Shown: positions 53,006-62,171 of the stretch, piece by piece
Numbering within the stretch: the stretch's first letter is position 1
Layout of the letters: each line of letters opens with the position of its first letter
Assembly: GCF_001442535.1 (NCBI RefSeq)
Contig: NZ_CP013141.1
Coordinates: 499,160 to 563,159, forward strand
DNA length: 64,000 bases
DNA from: Lysobacter antibioticus
GTDB lineage: Bacteria; Pseudomonadota; Gammaproteobacteria; Xanthomonadales; Xanthomonadaceae
Direction of reading: 5' to 3'
Position numbers and translations under genes: made by a program
Notes under the pieces: generated by a model
Seen by the model: only the letters and a program-made list of their open reading frames with translations
Database searches by the model: none
What the model was told of the DNA's origin: nothing

Positions 53006-55081
53006 ATGTACGAACCCATCCTCGACGCCCTGCGCCGTGGCGCCACCGCGGAGGCGTTGTCCGCCGCCGAGCAGGCCGTGGCCGCAGACCCGCAAGACGC
53101 CGCCGCGCATCGCCTGCACGCCGCCGCGCTGCGTCTGGGCGGCGACCGCGAAGGCGCAGTCGCGGCGATCGACCGCGCGATCGGCCTGAACCCCGAGGAT
53201 GCGCAACTGCATCTGGAACGCGCCGGCGCGCTGCTCGACGGCCGTCAGCTCGACGAGGCCCAGGCCGCGCTCGCCACCGCGATCGGGCTCGACCCCAATC
53301 AGTTCCCGGCCTATATCGTCAAAGCCCACCTCGCGATCGCGCGCGGCGACCTCGACGAAGCCGAGCGCCTCGGCCGTACCGCGGCGCGCATCGCCCCCGG
53401 CCATCCGCAGGTCGCCGCCGTTGAAGGTTCGCTGGCGCTGCGCCGCGGCGACAACGACCGCGCCCTGGCGGTGCTCAGCCAGGCCGCCTCGCTGGCGCCG
53501 GAAGACGCCCAGATCATCCATGCGCTCGCCTTCGCCTACCTCGCCAAGGGCCATCTGGCCTTCGCCGAGCAGGCCTTCCTGACCCTGGCCGAGCGTCAAC
53601 CCGAGCAGCCCACGCTGCAGTTGATGATCGCCGACCTGATGCGCCGCCAGCAGCGCTTCGGCGAAGCCGCCGACCGCGTCGCCGCAGTGGCCCAGCGCGA
53701 GGATGCCGGTTTCGGCGTACAGCGTTGGCTCGGTGAGCTCGAACTCGACGCCGGCCGCCCCGAACGCGCGCTGCCGGCGCTGCGCTCGGCGCTGGCGGTG
53801 ATTCCCGACGACCCGCGCACGCTCAACGCGATCATGGAAGCCTGGCGCCGCCTCGACGACGTCGACGATGCGCGTCGCACTCTCGAATCCGCGCTCGCCA
53901 CCCACGCCGACCTGCCCAACCTGTGGCGCGCGCGCCTGGCCCTGGAGCCGTTCGCCGAAGCCGGCGCGATCGAGGTCATCGAGCGCTGGCAGAACGGCAT
54001 GCCCGGTCACCTGGGCGCGCTGGAAGCGCGCGCGGCGGTGCACGACTACCTCGGCGAACACGCGCAGGCCGAAGCCATCGCCCATCGCATCGTCGAGCTG
54101 CATCCCGGCGACGTGCGCGCCGAGATGCGCATCGTCCAGGGCCTGGCCGAGACCGATCCCGACGCCGCCGCCGAACGCATCGAACGCCTGATCAGCCTGT
54201 CGCCCGATCCCTTGGTCAAGCGCGAGTTGCGCCAGTTGCTCGGGCGCGCCTTCGACCTGGCCGGCCAGCCCGAAGCGGCGGCCGCGACCTGGGCCGAGCT
54301 GCATGCCGAAGTCATCGACCAGCGCCTGCCGCGCAACGCCATCAGCCGTCGCAACGCCGCCGAATGGCCGGCGATGGCGCCGATCGCCGACGGCGCCCAA
54401 GGCGTGCTGTTGCTGTGGGGCGCGCCGGGCTCGCGGGTCGAGCGTTTCGCCCAGATGCTGACCGCGGTCGGCGCGCCGCTGCTGGTCGACCGCTATGGCG
54501 AACAACCGCCGACCGATCCGCTGCAACGTTACGGCACGGTCGAGGAATTGCTCGCCGGCTCGCTCGACCCGGCGTTCCTGGTCAAGATGTACCGCGCCGC
54601 CTTGCCCGCGCGCGGTGCCGCCGAAGGCCCGGTGTTCGACTGGCTGCTGTGGTGGGACAACGCCCTGCTGCGCGCACTGCGTCCTTACCTGCCCGAAGCG
54701 ATGATGCTGATCGCGGTGCGCGACCCGCGCGACATGCTGCTCGACTGGCTGGCCTTCGGCAGCACCACGCCGTACGCGCTGGAAACGCCCGAGGCCGGCG
54801 CGCGCTGGCTGGCCCAGACCCTGGACCAGATCGTCGACCTGCACGAAGGCAATCTGTTCCCGCACAACCTGGTCAAGCTCGACGAGATCGTCGACGACCC
54901 GGGCGCGCTCGCTCAGGCCGTCGCCGACACCTTGCGCATCCAGGTGTCGCTGCCGAACGATCTGTCGCTCGGCGGCGCGCGCCTGGCGCCGGGCCGTTGG
55001 CGCGAGTACACCGGTCCGCTCGGCGAAGCCTTCGCCCTGCTCAAGCCGGTCGCCCGCCGCCTGGGCTACTCGGAAAACTGA
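53006..55081 (+). CDS. TPR-repeat protein with degenerate sulfotransferase-like C-terminus
   Basis: The 691-residue product has about 12 tetratricopeptide-type repeats in residues 1-450 (EAVAAIDRAIGLNPEDAQLH-like units). The C-terminal 240 residues resemble the sulfotransferase fold, with LLLWGAPGSRVERFAQMLTA in place of the PAPS loop and LIAVRDPRDMLLDWLAFGS as the 3'-phosphate strand. The usual loop lysine is not evident, so catalysis is doubtful. TPR-sulfotransferase fusions are common in Xanthomonadaceae. It is probably cytoplasmic, with no signal peptide. Confidence 0.82.
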   Translation: MYEPILDALRRGATAEALSAAEQAVAADPQDAAAHRLHAAALRLGGDREGAVAAIDRAIGLNPEDAQLHLERAGALLDGRQLDEAQAALATAIGLDPNQFPAYIVKAHLAIARGDLDEAERLGRTAARIAPGHPQVAAVEGSLALRRGDNDRALAVLSQAASLAPEDAQIIHALAFAYLAKGHLAFAEQAFLTLAERQPEQPTLQLMIADLMRRQQRFGEAADRVAAVAQREDAGFGVQRWLGELELDAGRPERALPALRSALAVIPDDPRTLNAIMEAWRRLDDVDDARRTLESALATHADLPNLWRARLALEPFAEAGAIEVIERWQNGMPGHLGALEARAAVHDYLGEHAQAEAIAHRIVELHPGDVRAEMRIVQGLAETDPDAAAERIERLISLSPDPLVKRELRQLLGRAFDLAGQPEAAAATWAELHAEVIDQRLPRNAISRRNAAEWPAMAPIADGAQGVLLLWGAPGSRVERFAQMLTAVGAPLLVDRYGEQPPTDPLQRYGTVEELLAGSLDPAFLVKMYRAALPARGAAEGPVFDWLLWWDNALLRALRPYLPEAMMLIAVRDPRDMLLDWLAFGSTTPYALETPEAGARWLAQTLDQIVDLHEGNLFPHNLVKLDEIVDDPGALAQAVADTLRIQVSLPNDLSLGGARLAPGRWREYTGPLGEAFALLKPVARRLGYSEN

Positions 55082-55144
55082 GCCCCTAGCCTTATCCACG
55101 ACATCGACGGCGCGCCCGACGCGCCGTCGCTCCAGGAGCCCGAC

Positions 55145-55771
55145 ATGCGTATCCACAGCAATAGTTTCGAGCACGGTAAGCCTCTGCCGGCCGAGTTCGC
55201 CGCCGGCCAGGCCACCGCCGAGGGTTTCGGCTTCGCCGCCAACCGCAATCCGCACCTGGCCTGGGACGGCGTGCCGGCCGGCACGCGCTCGTTCGCGCTG
55301 TTGTGCATCGACCCGGATGCGCCGACCGTGCCCGAGATGGTCGACCGCGACGACGTGCAGATCCCGGTCGACCAGGTGCGCGGCGATTTCTTTCATTGGG
55401 CGATGATCGACATCCCCGCCGCGGTCACCGAGATCGCCGCCGGCAGTTGCAGCGACGGCGTCACCGCGCACGGCAAGCAGAACCCGGCCGGTCCCGCGGG
55501 CTCGCGCCAGGGCATCAACGACTACACCGGCTGGTTCGTCGGCAACCCGGATCTGGCCGGCGACTGGTACGGCTACGACGGCGCCTTCCCGCCGCCGAAC
55601 GATCTGCGCCTGCACCGCTATTTCTTCCGGGTGTTCGCCCTCGACGTCGAGCGCCTCGATCTCGACGCGCGTTTCACCGCCGGCGACGTGCTGCATGCGA
55701 TCCAGGGGCACGTGCTCGGCCAGGCCACGACGTATGCGACGTATGCGCTGAATCCGGCGGTCGCCGGCTGA
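55145..55771 (+). CDS. YbhB/YbcL-type phosphatidylethanolamine-binding-like protein
   Basis: The 208-residue product has the PEBP fold signature: NPHLAWDGVPAGTRSFALLC, then IDPDAPTVPEMVDRDDVQIP, DFFHWAMIDIPAAVTEIAAG, and YGGPCPP-like YDGAFPPPNDLRLHRYFFRV. The Asp and His ligand-pocket residues are kept. The start follows AGGAG. There is no signal peptide. The role of bacterial YbhB/YbcL proteins is largely unknown. Confidence 0.88.
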   Translation: MRIHSNSFEHGKPLPAEFAAGQATAEGFGFAANRNPHLAWDGVPAGTRSFALLCIDPDAPTVPEMVDRDDVQIPVDQVRGDFFHWAMIDIPAAVTEIAAGSCSDGVTAHGKQNPAGPAGSRQGINDYTGWFVGNPDLAGDWYGYDGAFPPPNDLRLHRYFFRVFALDVERLDLDARFTAGDVLHAIQGHVLGQATTYATYALNPAVAG

Positions 55772-55865
55772 TAGACGGCGGCGCGGCGCGATTGCGGGCA
55801 GGCCGCCGGCTGGCTAGAGTCCGCCGAGGCGGCCCGCTCCGGGACCGACAGGGAGCACGATCGAC

Positions 55866-56339
55866 ATGGACGACAACCCGTATCACGCACCGCAGACTGC
55901 GGTGCATCCGGACGAGCGCATGGCGCAGCTGGAAGCCGCGACTTTCCTGCGGCGTTTCTTCAACTACCTCATCGATTTCATCGCCTGCTATGCGGTCGGC
56001 TTCGTGCTTGCCTTCGCGTTGGCCTTGTTCGGCGGGGAAGGCGCGCTGGCTTCGATGGACGAGCCGAACTTTGTTCGCGACTACGCCATCGGCATCGGTC
56101 TGATGCTGGTCTACTACATCCCGCTCGAAGGCATGTTCGGCGTCACCGTCGGCAAGCTCATCACCGGCACCCGCGTCGTCGACGAGCAAGGGCGTCCGCC
56201 GAGCTGGGGCCAGGTGATCGGGCGCACCTTCGCGCGCCTGATCCCGTTCGAGCCGTTCTCGGTGCTGTTCTCGGACAGCCGCCGCCCCGCCGGCTGGCAC
56301 GACCGCTTGCCGAAAACGCTGGTGGTGCGGACGCGCTGA
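55866..56339 (+). CDS. RDD-family membrane protein
   Basis: The 157-residue product has the RDD pattern: AATFLRRFFNYLIDFIACYA (arginine and the two aspartate-like positions), a membrane helix AVGFVLAFALALFGGEG, a second helix AIGIGLMLVYYIPLEGMFG, and VGKLITGTRVVDEQGRPPSW, the conserved loop. RDD proteins may move small molecules or ions across the inner membrane. It ends convergent with the META lipoprotein. Confidence 0.88.
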   Translation: MDDNPYHAPQTAVHPDERMAQLEAATFLRRFFNYLIDFIACYAVGFVLAFALALFGGEGALASMDEPNFVRDYAIGIGLMLVYYIPLEGMFGVTVGKLITGTRVVDEQGRPPSWGQVIGRTFARLIPFEPFSVLFSDSRRPAGWHDRLPKTLVVRTR

Positions 56340-56363
56340 GCGCAGCGCGTCCGCGGGAGCGGC

Positions 56364-57224
56364 TCAGGACTTCGGCGCGGGCACCAGTTCGCTCTCGACC
56401 ACCATGTCGAGCACGTAGGCCACCGACGAGGCGTCGGCCGGCGGGTTCTTGATGTCGAACTTCTTGACCCGCACGACATTGCGCACGCCGGCTTCGTGCT
56501 GGTAGCCCTCGATGTCCTGGTACAGGAACTGCCACTCGCCCGGCGCCTGCGAGACGCCGTTGGCGTCGTAGCTGCGCTCGCGCACCCACAGGCACTGGTG
56601 CTTGGGCATCAGCGGATGCGGGCAGGTGCGGCGCTGCGCGTCGACCTCGAAGAACAGGGTCGCGCCGGCGCTGCCGTAACGGGTTTCCGCGGTCGGCTCG
56701 CCGCTCAGGCTGAGGGTGCTGCCCGAGGCGGTGGTCAGCCGCAGGCGCGGCTGCGGCGCCTCGCCTTCGATGGCGAACTTCGCATTGCCTTCGAGCTGCT
56801 TGGCGATCTCGCTGTCCATCTGCATCAGGCGCTGGTCCTGGCAGGCCATCAACGTGGTCTGGAACTGCTTGACCTCGATGCGGTCGCCCTTGAGCACGTA
56901 CATCGCGCCGACATGGTTGCAGCCGCCGGACACGCCGAGGCGGTCCTTGACGAAGCTCAGCTGCAGGCCGTACTTGCCTTCGCGCTGGAGCGTGGCGATC
57001 GGCTTGCCGGCGCTGTCGGTGGCCGAGTCGAGATTCCACTTGTAGCCGCCCAGGTCGATGGCGGATTTTGCCGCAGCGGCCGGCTCGGCCGTGGCGGCGA
57101 TGTCGCCGGCGGGCTTGGCGGTATCGCCCCCATTGCCGGTGTTGTGGGACGGCGCGGCGCAGGCGGCGAGCAGGGCGAGCGACAGCGCTGCGGCGGAGAA
57201 AGCGAGGGGGCGGGTGATGTTCAT
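56364..57224 (-). CDS. META/HslJ-domain lipoprotein with DUF4377-like C-terminus (first of three)
   Basis: The 286-residue product has a lipoprotein signal (AFSAAALSLALLAACAAPSH) and a META/HslJ-type domain at about 55-170: YKWNLDSATDSAGKPIATLQ, LSFVKDRLGVSGGCNHVGAM, TTLMACQDQRLMQMDSEIAK and LRLTTASGSTLSLSG. The C-terminal domain (CLWVRERSYDAN, then WQFLYQDIEGYQHEAGVRNV and VRVKKFDIKNPPADASSVAY) resembles DUF4377. HslJ-type proteins are linked to stress and novobiocin tolerance. Two relatives follow upstream on the same strand. Confidence 0.85.
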   Translation of the reverse strand: MNITRPLAFSAAALSLALLAACAAPSHNTGNGGDTAKPAGDIAATAEPAAAAKSAIDLGGYKWNLDSATDSAGKPIATLQREGKYGLQLSFVKDRLGVSGGCNHVGAMYVLKGDRIEVKQFQTTLMACQDQRLMQMDSEIAKQLEGNAKFAIEGEAPQPRLRLTTASGSTLSLSGEPTAETRYGSAGATLFFEVDAQRRTCPHPLMPKHQCLWVRERSYDANGVSQAPGEWQFLYQDIEGYQHEAGVRNVVRVKKFDIKNPPADASSVAYVLDMVVESELVPAPKS

Positions 57225-57322
57225 GGGGCGCGATGATCCAATGTTTGCTGCGAAGACAGGATCAACGGCCCTGCGCGGGCCATGGGGTTGGCCGCGTTCA
57301 GCCGCGGGTCGGCCAGGGCCGA

Positions 57323-58252
57323 TCATTGGGCGACCGCTCCGCCTACGGTGCCGTTCTCTTCGGTCGGTTCCGGCGTCCACGGCGTGGCGTAGTCCAGCGC
57401 ATACGCGCCCACGAGGCGGTCGCGCAGCCTCAGCGGGTAATGACGTACACGGACGAGTTCGTGCGCGCCGGGTGCGTGGCGATAGCCCTCGATCGGACCG
57501 AAGAACCGATACCACGCCGAGACCGGCGCACGTCGGCCCCGGACCGAGCGCAACTCGCGCACCGACATGCAGCGAGCGCCGCCGCCCGGCACGCCTTCGC
57601 AGCCGACTTCTTCCGCTGCGACCTCCAGCAGCCTCTCGACCGGTTGGCTGCCCCACAGCGCATCCTGCGTCTGCAAGACCAACTGGGTGCCGTTGCGGCT
57701 GGTCAAGCGCAGGCGCTGCCGCACGCCATGGCCCTCCAGGCGGTAGCGGTAAGGCGAGAGCAGGTGTTCGTGGACCGCGATCGAAGTCGCCTGGGCGAGA
57801 TGGTTGAGACAGCCGAGGGTCTGTTGGACTTCATCGGACACCTCGACGACATCGCCGCGCAGGCGATAGTCGCCGGACATTTCGCCGCAGTGCCCGTCGA
57901 TCGTCAGGCGTCCGTCGTCGCCGAACTCGAAATGGATCTGCGAGAACTCGTTCGGCTGCAGCTCCGGCAGTGCGCGGCCGTCGGCGGCGGTGGCGAGCAG
58001 GATTTGCCAGCGGTAGCCGACCAGCCCCTGTGGGCCTGGATCCGGTGTCGGCGTCGGCGGACGCTGCGTCACCGCGGCCGGGCGCGCGTCGCCCGGTTTG
58101 GCGGTGGGTTCGGGTTCGGTCGCCGCCGCCGCCGAAGTATGGCCGGGCAGATCGCCGCCGCCGCCGCTGCAGGCGGCCGTGAGCAGGGCGGCGACCAGTG
58201 TTAGCAGATGTGCGCGGCGGCAATGGGTGGAAGCGGAAGATGGCGAGGGCAT
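57323..58252 (-). CDS. META/HslJ-domain lipoprotein with DUF4377-like C-terminus (second of three)
   Basis: The start at 58252 has a strong GGAGG site. The 309-residue product has a lipoprotein signal (LLTLVAALLTAACSGGGG), a Thr/Pro-rich linker, then the same two domains as its neighbour: YRWQILLATAADGRALPELQ, FEFGDDGRLTIDGHCGEMSG, QQTLGCLNHLAQATSIAVHE, and a C-terminal WYRFFGPIEGYRHAPGAHEL. The sequences are clearly divergent, so the duplication is old. It is about 100 bases upstream of the first copy, probably in one operon. Confidence 0.85.
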   Translation of the reverse strand: MPSPSSASTHCRRAHLLTLVAALLTAACSGGGGDLPGHTSAAAATEPEPTAKPGDARPAAVTQRPPTPTPDPGPQGLVGYRWQILLATAADGRALPELQPNEFSQIHFEFGDDGRLTIDGHCGEMSGDYRLRGDVVEVSDEVQQTLGCLNHLAQATSIAVHEHLLSPYRYRLEGHGVRQRLRLTSRNGTQLVLQTQDALWGSQPVERLLEVAAEEVGCEGVPGGGARCMSVRELRSVRGRRAPVSAWYRFFGPIEGYRHAPGAHELVRVRHYPLRLRDRLVGAYALDYATPWTPEPTEENGTVGGAVAQ

Positions 58253-58380
58253 GAGGGGCCTCCTTGGCGAGATGGCATAGCCTGGGTCGTGCGTGGGGTT
58301 GCGCGCCATCGCTGCGGCGCCGACAAATGCGAGTTCGGTCACGTTGCCGAAGAACGAAACAGGTCGCGCGCGAACGCGCT

Positions 58381-58884
58381 TCAGCGCGCCGGCGCGGCCG
58401 GCAGGCCGATCAACTGCATGCGCGCGCCGTCGTCCGCCGTGATGCGCAGGACCGGCGCGCGGCCATGCGCATCGATGGAGAAATGCGTGCCGATCAGGGG
58501 CTGGGCGAAAAAGGCGCGCTCCATCGCCGCGCCGTGGCGACAGCCCGCTACGGTCTGTACCGCGTCGAGCCGTCCGTCGTGCACGAGCCGTTCGCCTTCG
58601 ACCCGATAGGCGCCGCTGAGGGTGTTGCAGGCCCCTTTCACTCGATAGCTGTCGTCGCCGAAGCGCACATGCAGGCCGCGTTTACGCGCTCCGCGCAGGT
58701 CGCGGACGCGGCGGCCTTGCGCATCGGTGGCCTCCAGCGGGTACCAGTCGAAGGCGCGCAACCAGCCGGCCTGGGTCTGCGGCAGCGAATACGTCGGGGC
58801 CGCGCGTTTCGATGCGGCGGCTGAGGACAGCGAACAGGCGGCGAGCGCCGTCGCGAGCACCGCGGCAGAACAGATCCTGTGCAT
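58381..58884 (-). CDS. META/HslJ-domain lipoprotein, single-domain form (third of three)
   Basis: The 167-residue product has a lipoprotein-type signal (SAAVLATALAACSLSSAA) and one META/HslJ-type domain: FDWYPLEATDAQGRRVRDLR, LHVRFGDDSYRVKGACNTLS, VQTVAGCRHGAAMERAFFAQ and ITADDGARMQLIGL. It lacks the C-terminal DUF4377-like part of the other two. The conserved cysteine pair (ACNTLS and GCRHG) matches the CN..GC pattern in the relatives and may form a disulfide. The start follows AAGGAG. Confidence 0.82.
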   Translation of the reverse strand: MHRICSAAVLATALAACSLSSAAASKRAAPTYSLPQTQAGWLRAFDWYPLEATDAQGRRVRDLRGARKRGLHVRFGDDSYRVKGACNTLSGAYRVEGERLVHDGRLDAVQTVAGCRHGAAMERAFFAQPLIGTHFSIDAHGRAPVLRITADDGARMQLIGLPAAPAR

Positions 58885-58968
58885 GACGACTCCTTGTCGA
58901 AGGGGATGCGCTGCGCGCGCGACAGCGCCCGCCGGTCCTGGTCGAACGCGCCGGCGCGCCGTCCGGGG

Positions 58969-59460
58969 TCAGGACTTGGGCTTGGCGAACTTCTGCGCCA
59001 GTTCGCGCTGGGCGCGCTCCAGGTCGAGGGCGCCGGCGCCCTCGTCTTCCTGCTCGCTTTCGTCGGCGAGCACGGCGTCGATATGCCCCAGCAGTTCCGC
59101 CGCGGTAACCACCGCGCACTGCATCGTCGTGTTCGGAAACACGCCGACGCCGAGGCCGGCTTCGGTCAGCGCCGGCGCGGCCTTCGCGCGCCAGGTTTCC
59201 AGCTCGCGCAGCACCGGGGCATAGCCCTTGAGGTTCGGCGCGGCCGCCAGGGCGGCGCGCGCGGTGCCGGTCGAGGGCCATACCGGCAGCAGCTCCTGGC
59301 CGTCGGCGTCGAACAGGGTCAGGACGAACTCGCCGGACTCGGCGACCCACAACTGCCGGGTGCGCGCGATGGCCGCGACGAAGGCGGCATAGCGCTCGGG
59401 CCCGGACAACTGCGCGTAGTCGAGCAACTCTTGTTCGGCGGCGCGATCGGCTTCGTTCAT
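58969..59460 (-). CDS. DUF2750-like protein
   Basis: The 163-residue product matches the pattern of DUF2750 proteins: YAAFVAAIARTRQLWVAESG, LFDADGQELLPVWPSTGTAR and LGVGVFPNTTMQCAVVTAAE. It has no signal peptide. The C-terminal 30 residues are acidic then basic. Function is unknown. The start follows AGGAG. It lies between the META lipoproteins and uppP on the same strand. Confidence 0.75.
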   Translation of the reverse strand: MNEADRAAEQELLDYAQLSGPERYAAFVAAIARTRQLWVAESGEFVLTLFDADGQELLPVWPSTGTARAALAAAPNLKGYAPVLRELETWRAKAAPALTEAGLGVGVFPNTTMQCAVVTAAELLGHIDAVLADESEQEDEGAGALDLERAQRELAQKFAKPKS

Positions 59461-59506
59461 GGCGGCTCCTGCCGGTGGGGCGATGCGGTCAGCTGGGGCG
59501 ATGCGA

Positions 59507-60313
59507 TCAACTGCCTGAGGGCATCAGCAGCAAGAGCGCTGCGCCGAACACGAAGCGGTAGATCGCGAACGCGGTGAAACGGTGGGTCTGGATATAGCGC
59601 AACAGCCACTTCACCGCGATGAAGGCGGTCACCGCCGAGGCGACGAACGCCACCGCGAGCGCGTTCCAGTCTTCGTTGGCGGCGGCGGGCGTGCCGAGCA
59701 CGCCGAGCAGCTCGTAGCCGCTGGCCGCGAACATGGTCGGGATGCCGATCAGGAAGGTGAACTCGGTCGCCGCGGCGCGGCTGGTGGTGCCGGCCAACAG
59801 GGCGATGAAGATCGTCGCGCCCGAGCGCGAGGTGCCCGGGAACACGCCGGCGACGACCTGGGCGATGCCGACCAGGGTCGCGACGGTCCAGGTGATCTCG
59901 CTGCGTTCGCCGAGCGCGGCGGCGCGCTTGGCGGCGAAATGTTCGGCCGCGATCATCCACACGCCGCCCAGCACCAGCGCCCATGCGATCGGCAGCACTT
60001 GGTCGGGCAGGGAGAAGCCGGCCTTCTTGACCGCGATGCCGAGCACCGCGGTCACGCCGAAAGCGAGGGCGAGCTTGAACAGGTAGTCGCGGTTGTCGCG
60101 CTGACCGAAGCCGGTCGCCAGGGTCCACAGCCGGCGCCAGTAGATGACCACCACGGCGAGGATCGCGCCGGCCTGGATCGAGATGTTGAACAGGTCGGAG
60201 CGATGCCCGAGCCAGTGTTGCGCGATCAGCAGATGTCCGGTGCTGGAGATCGGCAGGAATTCGGTGATGCCTTCGATGATGCCGAGGAGCAGGGCGGCGA
60301 GCAGGTCGGTCAT
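59507..60313 (-). CDS. uppP: Undecaprenyl-diphosphatase UppP/BacA
   Basis: The 268-residue inner-membrane phosphatase recycles the undecaprenyl carrier for peptidoglycan and other polymers and gives bacitracin tolerance. Typical motifs are LLLGIIEGITEFLPISSTGH with catalytic glutamates and serines near the N-terminus, and VAGVFPGTSRSGATIFIALL with the catalytic arginine. Seven or eight hydrophobic helices are present and the length is normal. It appears to be monocistronic. Confidence 0.94.
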   Translation of the reverse strand: MTDLLAALLLGIIEGITEFLPISSTGHLLIAQHWLGHRSDLFNISIQAGAILAVVVIYWRRLWTLATGFGQRDNRDYLFKLALAFGVTAVLGIAVKKAGFSLPDQVLPIAWALVLGGVWMIAAEHFAAKRAAALGERSEITWTVATLVGIAQVVAGVFPGTSRSGATIFIALLAGTTSRAAATEFTFLIGIPTMFAASGYELLGVLGTPAAANEDWNALAVAFVASAVTAFIAVKWLLRYIQTHRFTAFAIYRFVFGAALLLLMPSGS

Positions 60314-60510
60314 TAGGGGCGGGGGTCTTGGGTCGGGGAGTCGGGACGCCGGCGGCGCGATCGGGGGTTCGCGGCGGCGCGCCAGAATAACGGAAAGCGT
60401 GCTGCACTAACTTGGTGTGATTGCCTGCTTCGCTGCGCTTATATGGTGCGCTCGTGCGGCGGCGAATCGGGGATTTACTTTTATTTCATAGGCTTACGGG
60501 TGGCCAAAAG

Positions 60511-60527
60511 TTGGCATGACGCTTGCT
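60511..60527 (+). promoter_or_regulatory. Sigma-54 promoter of glnA
   Basis: TTGGCATGACGCTTGCT matches the sigma-54 consensus TTGGCACG-N4-TTGCT with one change and the exact 10-base spacing between GG and GC. Transcription should begin near 60538, leaving a 65-base leader before glnA. This implies NtrC-dependent nitrogen control. Confidence 0.85.
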
Positions 60528-60602
60528 TCCCTATAGGCAGGCGGCTTCAATGCCCTCGTGTTGCACGACTCTTTCACCCGACTCCCCATTCCCGGAACGA
60601 AC

Positions 60603-62012
60603 ATGTCTCTCGAACAGGTCGAAAAGCTCATCAAGGATCACAAGGTCGAATTCGTCGACCTGCGTTTCACCGACATGCGTGGCGTGCAGCACCACGTGAC
60701 CTTCCCGAAGTCCATCGTCGAGCCCTCGCTGTTCGAAGACGGCAAGATGTTCGACGGTTCGTCGATCAGCGGCTGGAAGGGCATCAACGAGTCGGACATG
60801 ATCCTGTTGCCAGATCCCTCGACCGCGTTCCTGGACCCGTTCACCGCCGATCCGACCGTCGTGCTGACCTGCGACATCCTCGACCCGGCGACCATGCAGG
60901 CCTACTCGCGCGACCCGCGCGGCGTCGCCAAGCGCGCCGAGGCCTACCTGAAGTCCAGCGGCGTCGCCGACCAGGCCTTCTTCGGTCCGGAACCCGAGTT
61001 CTTCATCTTCGACTCGGTGCGTTACGCCAATGAGATGGGCCACACCTTCTTCCATATCGATTCGGAAGAAGCCGCCTGGAACTCGGGCAAGGAATACGAA
61101 GGCGGCAACAGCGGTTACCGTCCGGGCGTGAAGGGTGGTTATTTCCCGGTCGCCCCGCTCGACTCGCTGCACGACATCCGCGCCGAGATGTGCAAGACCC
61201 TCGAGCAGGTCGGCATCGAAGTCGAAGTGCACCACCACGAAGTCGCCAACGCCGGCCAGTGCGAGATCGGCACCAAGTTCAACTCGCTGGTCGCCAAGGC
61301 CGACGAGCTGTTGACGATGAAGTACATCATCAAGAACGTCGCCCACCGCAACGGCAAGACCGCGACCTTCATGCCCAAGCCGATCGTCGGCGACAACGGC
61401 AGCGGCATGCACGTGCACCAGTCCTTCGCCAAGGGCGGCGTCAACCTGTTCAGCGGCGACGGCTACGGCGGCCTGTCGCAGATGGCGCTGTGGTACATCG
61501 GCGGCGTGTTCAAGCACGCGCGCGCGATCAACGCCTTCACCAACTCGGGCACCAACAGCTACAAGCGCCTGGTGCCGGGCTACGAAGCGCCGGTGATGCT
61601 GGCCTATTCGGCCCGCAACCGTTCGGCCAGCTGCCGTATTCCCTACGTGGCCAATCCGAAGGCGCGCCGCATCGAGATGCGCTTCCCCGACCCGATCCAG
61701 TCCGGCTACCTGACCTTCGCCGCACTGATGATGGCCGGCCTGGACGGCATCAAGAACCAGATCGACCCGGGCGCACCGAGCGACAAGGATCTCTACGATC
61801 TGCCGCCGGAAGAGGAGAAGGGCATCCCGACCGTGTGCCACTCGCTCGACCAGGCGCTCGAAGCGCTCGACAAGGACCGCGACTTCCTCAAGGCCGGCGG
61901 CGTGTTCACCGACGACTTCATCGACAGCTACATCTCGCTGAAGATGCAGGAAGTGACCAAGTTCCGCGCCGCGACCCACCCGCTCGAATACCAGATGTAC
62001 TACGCCGTCTAA
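60603..62012 (+). CDS. glnA: Glutamine synthetase, type I
   Basis: The 469-residue enzyme joins ammonia to glutamate. Type I beta motifs are present: [32 protein letters not shown], the active-site [33 protein letters not shown] (glutamate and ATP site), and [11 protein letters not shown]. The adenylylation tyrosine is Y398 in [10 protein letters not shown]. The ATG at 60603 gives the normal N-terminus [14 protein letters not shown]. It has a sigma-54 promoter upstream, and its C-terminal nine codons are duplicated 155 bases downstream. Confidence 0.97.
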   Translation: MSLEQVEKLIKDHKVEFVDLRFTDMRGVQHHVTFPKSIVEPSLFEDGKMFDGSSISGWKGINESDMILLPDPSTAFLDPFTADPTVVLTCDILDPATMQAYSRDPRGVAKRAEAYLKSSGVADQAFFGPEPEFFIFDSVRYANEMGHTFFHIDSEEAAWNSGKEYEGGNSGYRPGVKGGYFPVAPLDSLHDIRAEMCKTLEQVGIEVEVHHHEVANAGQCEIGTKFNSLVAKADELLTMKYIIKNVAHRNGKTATFMPKPIVGDNGSGMHVHQSFAKGGVNLFSGDGYGGLSQMALWYIGGVFKHARAINAFTNSGTNSYKRLVPGYEAPVMLAYSARNRSASCRIPYVANPKARRIEMRFPDPIQSGYLTFAALMMAGLDGIKNQIDPGAPSDKDLYDLPPEEEKGIPTVCHSLDQALEALDKDRDFLKAGGVFTDDFIDSYISLKMQEVTKFRAATHPLEYQMYYAV

Positions 62013-62092
62013 GGAGATTGCCGCAGATGTACATCGGGTCTTCGGATCGGCGGATGTCCGGCCCGGTCCATGCGGACCAGGCGCTCACCGGG

Positions 62093-62118
62093 CCGGAATG
62101 CGCTTCAACGCATTCCGG
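62093..62118. terminator. Perfect hairpin after glnA
   Basis: A 10-bp stem CCGGAATGCG/CGCATTCCGG with loop CTTCAA lies 80 bases past glnA. There is no T-run, so it may be an attenuator or RNA-protecting structure rather than a strong terminator. Confidence 0.5.
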
Positions 62119-62137
62119 AAAGCTCCCGGCTCGCCCA

Positions 62138-62167
62138 CTCGAATACCAGATGTACTACGCGGTCTGA
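62138..62167 (+). repeat. Duplicated 3' end of glnA
   Basis: The 23 bases 62138-62160 are identical to glnA positions 61983-62005. The next bases again complete a [13 protein letters not shown] reading, with C-to-G and stop-codon changes (TAA to TGA). The copy is offset by 155 bases, so it is out of frame with glnA. It is probably the remnant of a local duplication or deletion. Confidence 0.8.
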
Positions 62168-62171
62168 TCAC

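Noticed and set aside
52265..55711. 1148-codon minus-strand frame
   Set aside because: It runs across three real plus-strand genes (hydrolase, TPR, PEBP) and is an artefact of codon bias.
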